Source: Bog-473 sp963787485
Lineage (GTDB): Bacteria > Actinomycetota > Acidimicrobiia > Acidimicrobiales > RAAP-2
NCBI GenBank assembly: GCA_963787485.1
Contig: CAWBDF010000007.1
Span: forward strand, 1,116,001-1,180,000
Direction: 5' to 3'
DNA: 64,000 nt
Part shown: positions 33,930-42,993 of the stretch, one piece after another
Layout of the letters: each line of letters opens with the position of its first letter
Numbering within the stretch: position 1 is the first letter of the stretch
Position numbers and translations under genes: made by a program
The notes under the pieces: generated by a model
Seen by the model: only the letters and a program-made list of their open reading frames with translations
Told to the model about the DNA's origin: nothing
The model's database searches: none

Positions 33930-34307
33930 CCCTTTCTCTCAAAGGTGTGAGGGATGGCACGGCCGTTCCGGATCGGAGCGACGGGGGTCTGGGCTGTTGC
34001 TGCAACCCGGACCAATCACCCCAACTCTGAGACGGGACGTGCCGTCTTTCAATGTGCGGCTGGAAGGTCTCGGTCGACGACGTCTTGCAACGTCACGGGA
34101 CTCCAAGTCAGACCGAACCTGCCAGCACTCCCGAAGCTATTCAGGACCAGCAATCAAGCGGTGGACCCTCAGAGTGTACTGGGATACCGCTTCGGTGTCA
34201 GGGACCCAGTTCTGATGGCCGGGCAGAGTCGCCTCGACGGGAGCCGCGGCTTCAGCGTCGAACGGATTGCTTCTCCTGCTTTGAAGACCACCGGTACCAT
34301 CGCAGAC

Positions 34308-35031
34308 ATGCGCCAAGGCTGGGAGGATCGAGCCGAGACCTGGATTGAGTGGACCCGTCGCCCCCGCTTCGACGCGTACTGGGCATATAGACAGACGTTC
34401 CTCGAGGAGGTACTTCCCCCACCAGGTCGTGCGACTTTGGAGGTCGGCTGCGGCGAGGGCCGCGTTGCGAGGGATATGGCGAGCCGTGGACATGTCGTGA
34501 CAGCGATCGACGCCTCCCCGACACTCATCGCTTCGGCTTCCGCTGCCGATACTGGATCCACCTACCGAGTGGCGACAGCCGAGAAGCTGCCGTTTGACGA
34601 CTCGTCCTTTGACATCGTTGTCGCGTACAACTCACTCATGGATGTCGAAGACATGCCCGCTGTTGTCCTTGAGGCCGCCCGCGTGCTCACAAGTGACGGC
34701 AACATGGCAGTTTGCGTTACACACCCCCTCTGCGATGCCGGAACCTTCCCCGACTTCTCCTCGAACGCGCCGTTCGTGATCGGCGGGTCCTAATAAGGGC
34801 GGGCGAGCGTTCGATGCAGTGGTAGATCGAGACGGACTCACGATGGATTTCGGTGGCGGCTTTGCCTACGACCTTGAGTCCTACTCGCGGGCCTTCGAGA
34901 ACGCGGGCCTCGTTATCGAGCGTGTACGTGAACCGGCACCAGATCTGCAGGTGGGGGTGACACAGCCCGGTATCGAGCGAGGCACGCGAATCCCCTACTT
35001 CCTGATGCTTCGACTCCTAAAGGCGCCGTAG
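34308..35031 (+). pseudogene. SAM-dependent methyltransferase with one frameshift
   Basis: ATG 34308 starts MRQGWEDRAETWIEWTRRPR. The class-I Rossmann fold is clear: ATLEVGCGEGRVARDMASRG (SAM motif I), VVTAIDASPTLI (motif II), LPFDDSSFDIVVAYNSLMDV (motif III/IV) and AARVLTSDGNMAVCVTHPLC. At 34790 the frame meets TAATAA. With one base added, it continues NKGGRAFDAVVDRDGLTMDF and ESYSRAFENAGLVIERVREP to 35031, the normal end of this family (about 241 aa). The SAM-binding half would still be made, but the substrate-binding C-terminus is lost. Substrate unknown. Confidence 0.85.
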
Positions 35032-35598
35032 TTTGAACTCTCGGTCCAAGCGGGGGTGCCCACTCCCGGCGGTTTGGGGCAGTGTCTCCAAGGTGCCAAG
35101 TCGCCGTAAGACCGGCGCATGTCCTCCTCGTTGTGTTCAAGGCCAGCGTCTAGAAGAGCTGAGCCAGTCTGACGGCCCCTTATTCGAAGATTCGACCCCG
35201 ACACGTGTTTCGGTTCGAACTCTCGGTCGGCTCACCCGAACACGGCGCGATCAACGCGTGAACAACAACGCGCGCGACCATGGCGACCCGCGCTTTGGTG
35301 TTAGGTCAGGACGATTCGTCGTGCTGTTCCGTGGCTTCTATTCGGACCACAATGAGGGTGTCGTTTCAAAGGCAGTGCGGACACGCCGCTTGCTGTTTGA
35401 TCGGAAACGGCACGGGTATCCGCCACCACAGTCCGGGCCATTCCCGGCCCCGTGAATGGGTTGATGAGGAGCCTTATTGGTGGTCCGAGGATGCTCTCCT
35501 TCTCCTGATGCGATGAAGGGGCGGGGCCTCCGCCCCTCGTGAGATCCGAGCATGCTCGGACTTGCAAAAGAAAAACCTCGAAAGAGGAGGAGGCCCCT
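35032..35598. other. intergenic region with repeats and IS110 upstream structures
   Basis: This 567-bp stretch has no convincing gene. It contains a motif-like CCGGCGGTTTGGGGCAGTG at 35066, a 12-bp direct repeat GAACTCTCGGTC (35035 and 35215), and, from 35517 on, two perfect hairpins directly before the IS110 transposase. Confidence 0.5.
35517..35560 (+). ncRNA. two hairpins upstream of an IS110 transposase, possible bridge-RNA part
   Basis: AGGGGCGG and CCGCCCCT flank GGCCT (35517-35537), followed after 7 bp by TCCGAGCATGCTCGGA (35545-35560), a perfect 16-bp palindrome. They end 39 bp before the transposase ATG. In IS110-group elements the bridge RNA is made from this side of the gene. They could instead be a terminator protecting the element from outside transcription. 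Confidence 0.35.
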
Positions 35599-36461
35599 AT
35601 GGAACGACAGTACGTCGGAATCGACCTGCACCGCCGCAGCACCACCCTCTATCGGATGGCAGAAGACGGCGAGATGCTTGGCACAGAGCGCATTGTGAGC
35701 CAGCCCTTCGAGCTGGCCCAGGCGATGACCGCCGCCGGGCCCGAGCCCGAGGTGGTCCTCGAGTCCACCTACGGCTGGTACTGGGCGGCCGATGTGCTCC
35801 AAGACCTCGGGGCCCACGTGCACCTCGCCCACGCCCTCGGCAACAACTGGGGGGACCGACGCGTCAAGAACGACGAACGCGACGCCAGGGACCTGGCCGC
35901 CATGCTCCGAATCGGGCGCCTCGCCGAAGGTTGGATCGCCCCGCCACCCGTCCGTGAGTTGCGCGAGCTGGTCCGCTATCGCTACTCGCTGATCCGGCAC
36001 CGGACCAGCGCCAAGGCCCAGATCCACGGGGTCATGGCCAAGAACGGAATCCTGCCGGTTGTCGGCGAGCTGTGGGGTCCAACCGGAGAAGCCCAACTCG
36101 ATCGCCTCGAGCTCCCCGAGGCCTACGCCCTGCGCCTCGAGTCGCTGCGCCACCTGCTCGACGTCTACGACCGGGCGATCGCCGAGCTTGACGCGCACAT
36201 TCACTCCGGTCTCAAGGGCGACCCCGGGTATCGGGCCCTCATGACCCTGCCCGGGGTGGGCAAGGTCCTCGCCGCCACCTTCGTGGCCGAGATCGGTGAC
36301 ATTGGCCGGTTCGATTCGGCCAAGAAGCTGTGCAGCTGGGCCGGGCTCACCCCCAAGCACCGCGAATCCGACGAGGTCGTGCACCGCGGCAACATCACCA
36401 AGATGGCATGTGGGGCGGCCGGCCCCACCGGGGGCCGGATCGCTGCCATCGGGAGGTGACT

Positions 36462-37487
36462 GTGACGATCATTGGTGGGCTCGACATTCATCGAGCGCAA
36501 CTCACTTACGACTACGTGGACCTCGCGACCGGCGAGTTCCACACCGGCCGGGTGGCTCCTGCGAACCGCGACCACTTCCGCGCCTGGTTAGCGCGGTTCG
36601 ACGGTTTCGAGGAGGTGGCATTCGCGCTCGAGGGATGCACAGGCTGGCGATACGTAGTCGAGGAGCTAGTACGGGCGGGCGTGACTGCTCATGTGGCCGA
36701 ACCGGCGGAGACAGCCGCTCTGCGAGGGAGGAAGAGCCGGGCTAAGACCGACCGGGCTGATGCCCGGCACCTTCGCCAGCTGCTGGTCGACGGACGGGTC
36801 CCCGAGTCGTGGATCCCGCCGGCCGAGGTCCTCGACGCCCGAGTACTGGTCCGCCTCTACAAAGACCTGGTCGATGAACGAACCGGTTGGCTACAACGGG
36901 TGCACGCCAGCTTGTTCCATCACGGCGTTCCCGCCGCGGGAGGGAGTCTGGTGACCAAAGCCGGTCGCGAGCTAGTGGCGTCGGCCGAGCTGCCCGCCGC
37001 GGGCCGTTACGCGGTCGACACCGGGATGCGCCAAGTCGAGCGGTTGACCGAAGAAATGCTCCCTCTGCGCCGGCAGATCACGGCTACGGGTTCTCGTCAG
37101 CCGGGCTGCAAAGCGCTGCAGTGCCATTACGGGATCGGACCGTTGCTGTCGGTGGCCATCTGGGAGGAGCTCGGCGACTGCCGCCGATTCACCAGCTCCG
37201 ACGACGCCGTGCGCCACACCGGTCTCGACGTGACGGTGTGGTCCTCCGACGGCAAGCGAACCCGAGGACATCTGGCCAAACAAGGACCCCCGGTGCTGCG
37301 CTGGGCCCTGTATGAGGCTGCTGTGTACGCGGCCCGACCCACCTCCCCCGACTATGCCTACTACCGTCAGCTCCGCCAACGCCTCGACGCGCACTTGGCG
37401 TTGATAACCATCGCCCGGAAGCTCGCCCGACGCTGCTATCACAGCCTGCGCAACGTTGGCGACGCCGCCTACCCAGTCGCCGCTTGA
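36462..37487 (+). CDS. IS110-family transposase of the nested element
   Basis: GTG 36462 is the start, 6 bp after GGGAGGTG; the 341-residue product begins VTIIGGLDIHRAQLTYDYVD. RuvC-like residues are the first Asp in GGLDIHR, VAFALEGCTGWRYVVEELVR with Glu, and KSRAKTDRADARHLRQLLVD with two Asp. The C-terminal domain shows CHYGIGPLLSVAIWEELGDC, SDDAVRHTGLDVTVWSSDGK, and HLAKQGPPVLRWALYEAAVY with the Lys-Gln-Gly block that the element has itself disrupted in its host. The frame is intact to TGA 37487, so the element may be active. Confidence 0.95.
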   Translation: MTIIGGLDIHRAQLTYDYVDLATGEFHTGRVAPANRDHFRAWLARFDGFEEVAFALEGCTGWRYVVEELVRAGVTAHVAEPAETAALRGRKSRAKTDRADARHLRQLLVDGRVPESWIPPAEVLDARVLVRLYKDLVDERTGWLQRVHASLFHHGVPAAGGSLVTKAGRELVASAELPAAGRYAVDTGMRQVERLTEEMLPLRRQITATGSRQPGCKALQCHYGIGPLLSVAIWEELGDCRRFTSSDDAVRHTGLDVTVWSSDGKRTRGHLAKQGPPVLRWALYEAAVYAARPTSPDYAYYRQLRQRLDAHLALITIARKLARRCYHSLRNVGDAAYPVAA

Positions 37488-37599
37488 CCTCGAGCCCGGA
37501 CCGTCGCGTCGCGTCCAACCATTGATGATCTGCGGCCAGCTCCCGCAACCCTGTTGCTGCCAGCCTGTCTGGACAGCCGACCAAGAACGAGCGGTCGCA

Positions 37600-37700
37600 C
37601 CACGTTCGTCGGGACACCCCGAACGCCATCTTGCAGCCGGCTCACATCGCCGAGCGCCGAGATAAGCAGGGACGCCCGCAACCCCTGGACCGAACCCAAG
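37600..37700 (+). ncRNA. candidate guide-RNA segment of the nested element
   Basis: Within the 3' non-coding tail, ACATCGCCGAG (37644-37654) matches the left target half ACATCACCAAG at 9 of 11 positions, both differences being A to G. Five bases later AGATAAGCAGGG (37660-37671) is identical to the right junction at 37962-37973 (element end plus target). A hairpin TTCGTCGGG/CCCCGAA lies just upstream (about 37606-37623). The exact RNA ends are not defined. The match was found by eye. Confidence 0.45.
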
Positions 37701-38179
37701 CGTCCAACAAAAGGAGGATCGTCGGCCCCAAAACGAGCAGCAGCATCCAAGAAGCCCTGTCGGGCTCCGGCACCCATTGTGCTCGAGGCAGCTGACCGGG
37801 TGGTCAAGGCTTCCCCTACGGGCGGGCCCTCGGCCCGGCCTTGACCGCCCTCACCTGCCCCGGCTTCCCGCCGGATGCTTCCACGCAGGTTCGGCTGCGC
37901 CACACCTCACCCCAACCAAGCCAAACCAACCAACCGGCCTCTTGACCTGACAGGACCCCACAGATAAGCAGGGCTCGCCCCTCGTTCGCTGGGCGGCCAT
38001 CGAGGCCGTGGGCAACTACCGGGCCAAGGGCAACGAGAAGCTGCGCGCCGACTACAAGCGCATTGCCGAGCGCCGCGGCAAGTACAAGGCCCGCGTGGCG
38101 GTCGCCCGCAAGCTCTTGACCCTCGTTTTCTACGCAATGACGCGACGGAGAGGTCCGATGCCTCGAGTCCGCCGCCTGA

Positions 38180-38899
38180 GTCTCGGCCACGGACCGATGC
38201 GTGCTCGACTAACGCCGTGGCCCGCCTCTTGGCGCGGCCGAGGTCCTGATTGAGCCCGTCGGGACGTGGCCGAACCCCATCATGTCGGAGATCGACGAAT
38301 GAATGGCTGGCTGCCCTACGGGACCGTCACGGACCCCCCCGAACAGTGATGGGAACTCGCAACACCTCGACATAGCGGCGTCCTCGAAGAGGATGCGCCA
38401 CTCGCCGCCGGCGTCAACGCCACAGCCTCCGGCGGGCTTCGCCCGACGTTGACCCCGGTGCCTCGTCGGCGCGCACCATCGTGCAGGACGCCGATGTGTG
38501 AATCGGGAAGAATCTGCGAACCAAGGGTCTTGATCCGACCCCGCCCCTTCATGTACGGCGTTTGAGGACACCTCAGCCATTGGACTCGGTTAGTTGTCGG
38601 AGGCTCTAAATTTCAGCGAGAAGCATCGGAATGTCAGTCCGAGCGTGTGCGATGAATTCGGCATTTCTTCGTATCTGCCGTCTCCAATGTCAACATAACG
38701 AAGCGGACAGTGGATCAGGGTTGCCCCCACGAGATCCGTCGCTTGTGGTTGCGGTGGCGCGCCCAGGTTCGCCGTCTACGGCGTATTCTCCGGATCACAA
38801 GGATGTCGGTGACAGGGAGGAGGACGACCTCCCCGATGGAGCGCCCGGGCTGGTCAATACAGGCGGCCTCAGCGCAACCAGTTACGAAGTGATCCTGCG
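38180..38899. other. non-coding region with no recognisable gene
   Basis: In 720 bp between the outer IS110 remnant and the MFS gene I find no supported frame on either strand. The first part should contain the outer IS110 right end. The region around 38405-38460 is Ala/Gly-like GC-rich sequence with the short inverted pair CAGCCTCCGG/CCGG. Possible degraded genes cannot be named. Confidence 0.4.
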
Positions 38900-40232
38900 A
38901 TGACCACCCAAACAACCCGAGGAGCTCGCTTGAAGCCAGCGGGCAAACCCTGTTTCGACTGCCTCGACGAGGCGATCGCCGTCGATCAGCCTCGGCTCGC
39001 AGCGCCGCGCCAGGTGGCGTTCTGGTTCATCGCCTACGTGTTCGCCGCCACCATGCTGGGCACGACCCTGCCCACCCCCCTGTACGTGATCTGGCAGAGC
39101 CAGTGGCACTTTTCTTCAGGGCTGGTGACCTTGATCTTCGCCGTCTACGCGGCCGGTGTGCTTGCCGCGCTGGTCTTCGCGGGACGTGCCTCCGACCAGG
39201 TTGGGCGCAGGTCAGTGCTCGGGGCCGCTCTGGCGTTCAGCGCGCTGAGCACGGTGGTGTTCATCATCGCCACCTCCGTCGGGTGGCTGTTCTTGGGTCG
39301 GGTCTTGTCGGGCTTCTCCGCTGGGCTCATGACCGGCACGGCGACGGCGGCGCTCACCGACATGCTCGGACTGGCAAAGCCACGACGGGCGTCTCTTGTC
39401 TCCACGGTCGCTAATACTTTTGGCCTCGGGCTGGGCCCGCTGCTTGCCGGGTTGTTCGCACAGTACTTGCCTCGCCCGACGGTGCTCGTGTTTGAGGTGT
39501 ACTTGGTCTTGTTGGCGGCGGCGGCCCTCGCGGTGGCGTGGGTGCCCGAGACGGTGCAGCACCGTCAAAGGCTGTCCATCCGGTTCGCCGGCTTCGGCTT
39601 TCCATCCTCAGGCACAGACGAGTTTCTCGCGGCCGGGGTGGCGGGGTTCGCCGCTTTCAGCCTGCTGGGGATCTTCGAGCGCGCTCGCACCGACGTTCCT
39701 CGGCGACGTCTTGCATCAACACAACCACGCCGTCGCCGGCGCAGTCGTGTTCATGATCTTCGCAATTTCGGCTGCCACTCAGGTCGTCGCAGGGCGCTTC
39801 GACTACCGGAAGGTCGTCTCGTTCGGACTGGTCCTATTCCTGTTCGTCCTGGCCCTCATCGTCGCCGGGTTGTCGCAGGCGTCATTGGGCCTCTTTCTCG
39901 TTGGTACCGGCGTCGGAGGGGTCGCGGTCGGCTGCGTTTTCATAGGCAGTCTCTCCACCGCCAACCGCCTCGCCCCCGCCGAGCGGAGGGGACAGGTGGT
40001 CTCCTCCTATTTTGTGTTCTGCTATCTGGGCCTTGCGGTCCCTGTCATCGGAGTTGGCATCGCCTCCGAGCAGGTCGGCATCTTCCGGTCGGTTCTCGTC
40101 TGCTCAATCGCGCTCGCCGTTCTGTCTGTCGTCTCATTGGTTGTGTTCCAATCGGGCAGGGCGCCGGGACAACCAGAAAAGCGGGCTCCCGGCCCTCCTG
40201 GCCCCACCGCCCGGAGTACCAGGGCTGGCTAG
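38900..40232 (+). pseudogene. MFS transporter with one frameshift
   Basis: ATG 38900 gives a 30-residue polar N-terminus, then RQVAFWFIAYVFAATMLGTT, TPLYVIWQSQWHFSSGLVTL and the MFS loop RASDQVGRRSVLGAALAFSA (G-x-x-x-D-x-x-G-R-R). Helices follow to GVAGFAAFSLLGIF. One extra G near 39680 then moves the frame to SALAPTFLGDVLHQHNHAVA, KVVSFGLVLFLFVLALIVAG and the remaining helices to 40232. Restored, it is a 12-helix drug/sugar-type exporter of about 443 aa. As sequenced only the first six to seven helices are made. Substrate unknown. Confidence 0.85.
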
Positions 40233-40509
40233 GGCCCCCGAGGAGAGGCGGGGTCACCGACCGAATTCGGACCTTTGCGTCTTACATCATCTTCACGACG
40301 ATGAGTCGAACGCCGCCCGGCTGGCGGGGAAACAGCGAAGCAACAGAACGATCTCTCTTGCGGCGTCGGTCCAGGTCTGTCGGTCATTGGTGTGGGAGCA
40401 AGTAATCGGATAACGCGCCCAGAGCCGGCGAACAGGGACATTTAGCTCCTCAAGGCGAACCGGGCGGCGATGACGACCTGCTGGTAAGTACCAAGACGGC
40501 GACGGCGAC

Positions 40510-40815
40510 TCAATCGCGAACAAGTTTCAGTGCGAGCCTGGGAACGATGAAGGATGCCAAAAAGATCGGCAAGAACCTCTTTCCGGTGCACCGGAAGGCG
40601 ACGACCTCGCCCTCGGAGGCGTCGAAGGTTTCAGTGCTGCTCGACTTTCGGCCATCTTGGACCTGCAGGGTATGACTTCCAGGCTCGATCGGTATCTCGA
40701 TGGTGTCGTTCATTTCGACCGATCCGACTCGCTCACCGTCGACCATGACGTCGTACGCGCCACGACGGACCTCCGCTCCGATTGCCTTATGGATCAGCTT
40801 CACCGTTGCCGACAT
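40510..40815 (-). CDS. conserved hypothetical protein, 101 aa
   Basis: ATG 40815 (MSATVKLIHKAIGAEVRRGA) is preferred; ATG 40839 adds eight residues. The product has a beta-sandwich-like core (YDVMVDGERVGSVEMNDTIE, IPIEPGSHTLQVQDGRKSSS, TETFDASEGEVVAFRCTGKR), which resembles the PEGA/DUF2846-like domains that decorate lipids or peptidoglycan. A C-terminal hydrophobic helix (FLPIFLASFIVPRLALKLV) follows. It probably sits at the inner membrane. Single gene. Confidence 0.6.
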   Translation of the reverse strand: MSATVKLIHKAIGAEVRRGAYDVMVDGERVGSVEMNDTIEIPIEPGSHTLQVQDGRKSSSTETFDASEGEVVAFRCTGKRFLPIFLASFIVPRLALKLVRD

Positions 40816-40993
40816 CGATTGATATCCTCTTGCTTCCAAACGATGTTGTCTGGGTGCTCGGCGACGAACGCAGCGGCCGCCCCTGCGGACTCAACGGCCA
40901 GGGAAGTCCCTTCCTCTCGTAAGTCGAATAGCGCCACTGACCCGGTATGTGTGAACAGGGGCACCCCTTAGGTAGGGAGCGCCGGACGCCTGC

Positions 40994-41206
40994 CTATCCA
41001 AAACCGCCCCAATGGGTCGCGACAATAAGCAGAATTCCGGCTGCGGCGAGACAGCCTCCTGCGACGAAGATTCGGAACTTATGCCACTTGACGGCACCAA
41101 GAGCGGCCATCTCTGACGCCACTAGCCACACACCGGCGATGAGGATCAGCAGGAACCCGACTTCCGCGAGCTTGATACCAGTTGCGTGCGTGATCGCGAC
41201 GATCAT
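40994..41206 (-). CDS. small two-helix membrane protein
   Basis: The product is 70 aa from ATG 41206, with AGGGAGGGC ten bases upstream. It starts MIVAITHATGIKLAEVGFLL, with helix 1 IKLAEVGFLLILIAGVWLVA and helix 2 FRIFVAGGCLAAAGILLIVA joined by a charged loop (LGAVKWHKFR). The strong ribosome site and clean hydrophobic pattern support expression. Family not recognised. It is unrelated to the two-helix protein at 16746, although of the same size. Confidence 0.6.
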   Translation of the reverse strand: MIVAITHATGIKLAEVGFLLILIAGVWLVASEMAALGAVKWHKFRIFVAGGCLAAAGILLIVATHWGGFG

Positions 41207-41454
41207 CGGTTATGCCCTCCCTTGTCGGTTCATCGCACTTCAACCCTTGCACACAGGTCCACCGTTCGACCAAGGGTGGTGGCGCTGTGAGATAGCGGCG
41301 AGTCAAACGAGCGATCGCACCAGACCGGCGACGCTCCTATTACTTGTCAACCCCTCTTTTGGGTTCGGGAGTGAAAACAGCGGACAGAACATTGATGAGT
41401 CACTCGAGCTGAGGACAGGCTCTTATTAGGTCACGCGTTTTCGAGATCGTGGGC

Positions 41455-41534
41455 CCGGGCTGAAGGTCGGCTTGTCGCTGGGAAGTCAACCCTGCCGGGC
41501 GACAGTACTGGGCTGAGCCAGACCGACAGCCCGG
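41455..41534 (-). ncRNA. candidate guide RNA of IS110 copy B
   Basis: Same bases as the candidate at 32796-32875, with the site-like loop at 41494-41513. Confidence 0.4.
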
Positions 41535-41538
41535 GGAC

Positions 41539-42589
41539 TCAGCCGCGAGGCAAGTAGCGATAGACCTCGCGGGCGACGTAGCGCTTCAAGATGCGGATGG
41601 CCTCGTGCTTGGTGCGACCCTCCTTGACCCGACTCTCGAAATAGACCTGGGTCCGAGGGTCGTGGGCGATGCGGACAATGACGATGCGCCAGAGCGCGCT
41701 GTTGGCCTGGCGATCCCCACCTTCGTGGGCTCGGACCTTGCTGCCCTTCTTGCCCGATCCGGTTGGGATGGGCGACACGCCGCAGAGGTGGGCCCAGGCG
41801 GCTTCGGAGTGGAGGCGTTCGGGGTTGTCGCCGGCCGCCATGACGAGCGCAGCCGCGGTGTCGGGGCCGACGCCGAAGAGGCCGAGGAGCTCGGGCACGG
41901 TTGCCTCGAGGAGTGCTTCGATCCGCTCGTCGAGCGCGGCCAACTCGTCGTCGAGAGCGCTGATCCGATGCGCCAACGAAGACAACGAAGCCTTGGTGGC
42001 TGCCGTGACCGGGTCAGCGGATCGTGTCGGTCGCAGCTTCGTCGCCTCAGCCACGAGAGCCGGGACGGAGAGACCCTTGAGGCGGCAACGGAGCTGTTCA
42101 GGGGCGCTGTAGCCGAGGTGGCGCATCTGGATCAAGCGCCTTGACTCTGGCCTGGCGGGCCGAGCGCTTGGCCACGACCAGGACCCGGATGGCTTCGACG
42201 GCGCCGTCTCTGGATTTGGGGTTCCCACTCGCCCGGCCGCTCAAGGCAGCGCGGGCCGCTTCAACCGCATCGAGAGGGTCGGACTTACCACTGCGGCGCC
42301 GCTCTTCTCGGTTCGGTCGGTCGACTTCGATGACTTCGACACCCACCCGGCGCAGGTAACGGGTCAACCCGGACCCATAGGAACCCGTGCCTTCGATCCC
42401 AATCTTGATCACGTCGCCGAACGTCTCGAGCCATGCGAGCAGCGCTTTGTAACCGGCCGAGTTGGTCTCGAATCGCTCGGTGCCGAGCAGCCCGCCCAGC
42501 GGGTCCAGGGCCGCAGCCACATGAACGTCGAGGTGTGTGTCGACACCACCGGTCACACCACGCCCAGCTTCTACGATGGTCATGGTCAT
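41539..42589 (-). pseudogene. IS110 transposase, copy B, one inserted base
   Basis: Identical to the 349-aa transposase of copy A except for an extra G near 42135 (ATCAAGCGCC instead of ATCAACGCC). This ends the N-terminal frame about 14 residues later, at residue 163. The DEDD domain is complete but the C-terminal serine domain is in another frame. Because the rest is unchanged, the event is very recent or a sequencing/assembly artefact. Confidence 0.9.
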
Positions 42590-42941
42590 CCCTTTCTCTC
42601 AAAGGTGTGAGGGATGGCACGGCCGTTCCGGATCGGAGCGACGGGGGTCTGGGCTGTTGCTGCAACCCGGACCAATCACCCCAACTCTGAGACGGGACGT
42701 GCCGTCTTTCAATGTGCGGCTGGAAGGTCTCGGTCGACGACGTCTTGCAACGTCACGGGACTCCAAGTCAGACCGAACCTGCCAGCACTCCCGAAGCTAT
42801 TCAGGACCAGCAATCAAGCGGTGGACCCTCAGAGAAGTATCAATGTACTGGGCTACATATCTCGACCGATAGCGGAACGCCAATCGGCCATCGTTCCAAA
42901 TGACTCGTTTCGCCCAGACGCCCCCTCCCGTCTCATTAGAG

Positions 42942-42978
42942 TGAGACTCAGTCCCACTTGTAATGAGACTCAGTCTCA
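42942..42978 (+). promoter_or_regulatory. double 7-1-7 palindrome, probable Zur/Fur-family operator
   Basis: TGAGACTCAGTCTCA (42964-42978) is a perfect 7-1-7 palindrome; TGAGACTCAGTCCCA (42942-42956) is the same with one mismatch. They are spaced 22 bp centre to centre, two helix turns. The second ends 15 bp before the ATG of a ZnuA-like gene, so a bound repressor would block the promoter and the start. The 7-1-7 geometry is that of Fur-family metal regulators; the metal is inferred from the downstream gene. Confidence 0.7.
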
Positions 42979-42993
42979 CTCTAGGTTCGGGTC

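Larger units (their letters stand above)
32672..34176 (-). mobile_element. IS110-family element, copy A (IS1111-like layout)
   Basis: The boundaries come from comparison with copy B (41331-42845), which is the same apart from one base inside the transposase and 9 bp near the right end. The left flank ends GCCGGCG and the right flank begins TACTGGG; joined they give the dispersed motif. A sub-terminal TACTTGTC on the left matches TACTTCTC (inverted) at the right end of copy B only. Copy A lacks the 9 bp AAGTATCAA there. The transposase frame of this copy is intact. Confidence 0.8.
36402..37966 (+). mobile_element. IS110/IS1111-type element nested inside another IS110
   Basis: The element interrupts codons Ile-Thr-Lys of the host transposase. 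TGTGGGG (36409-36415) and CCCCACA (37956-37962) form sub-terminal inverted repeats, about 7 bp from the left and 3 bp from the right edge, which is the spacing described for the IS1111 subgroup. The 5' non-coding part is only 59 bp and the 3' non-coding part about 480 bp, again as in IS1111. The interrupted coding sequence lets the empty target be rebuilt: ACATCACCAAG followed by CAGGGCTCGCCC. Confidence 0.85.
35599..38179 (+). pseudogene. IS110-family transposase split by a nested IS110 element
   Basis: ATG 35599 gives MERQYVGIDLHRRSTTLYRM, EVVLESTYGWYWAADVLQDL and KNDERDARDLAAMLRIGRLA (DEDD residues), then LMTLPGVGKVLAATFVAEIG and DSAKKLCSWAGLTPKHRESD. The frame stops making sense after VVHRGNITK at 36402. 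It resumes at 37969 as QGSPLVRWAAIEAVGNYRAK, so the Tnp_20 domain (with its catalytic Ser in GSPLVRWA) was cut. A further single extra base near 38135 is needed to reach the natural end RDGEVRCLESAA at 38179. Restored length about 339 aa. An AG is shared by both junctions. Confidence 0.9.
41331..42845 (-). mobile_element. IS110-family element, copy B
   Basis: By inspection this copy matches copy A over 1.5 kb except for one inserted base in the transposase and nine extra bases (AAGTATCAA) just inside the right end. The flanks are CCGGCG on the left and TACTGGG on the right, the same target as copy A. The left sub-terminal TACTTGTC and the right inverted TACTTCTC are both present. The ends therefore look complete while the transposase is broken. 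Confidence 0.8.

Noticed and set aside
35539..35598. Earlier ATG at 35539 for the outer IS110 transposase
   Set aside because: It would start inside the hairpin region and add Lys/Arg-rich residues. ATG 35599 gives the family start and follows GGAGGAGG.
38280..38600. Reverse-strand frames in the gap before the MFS gene
   Set aside because: The products are Arg/Gly-rich, without any recognised pattern or ribosome site.
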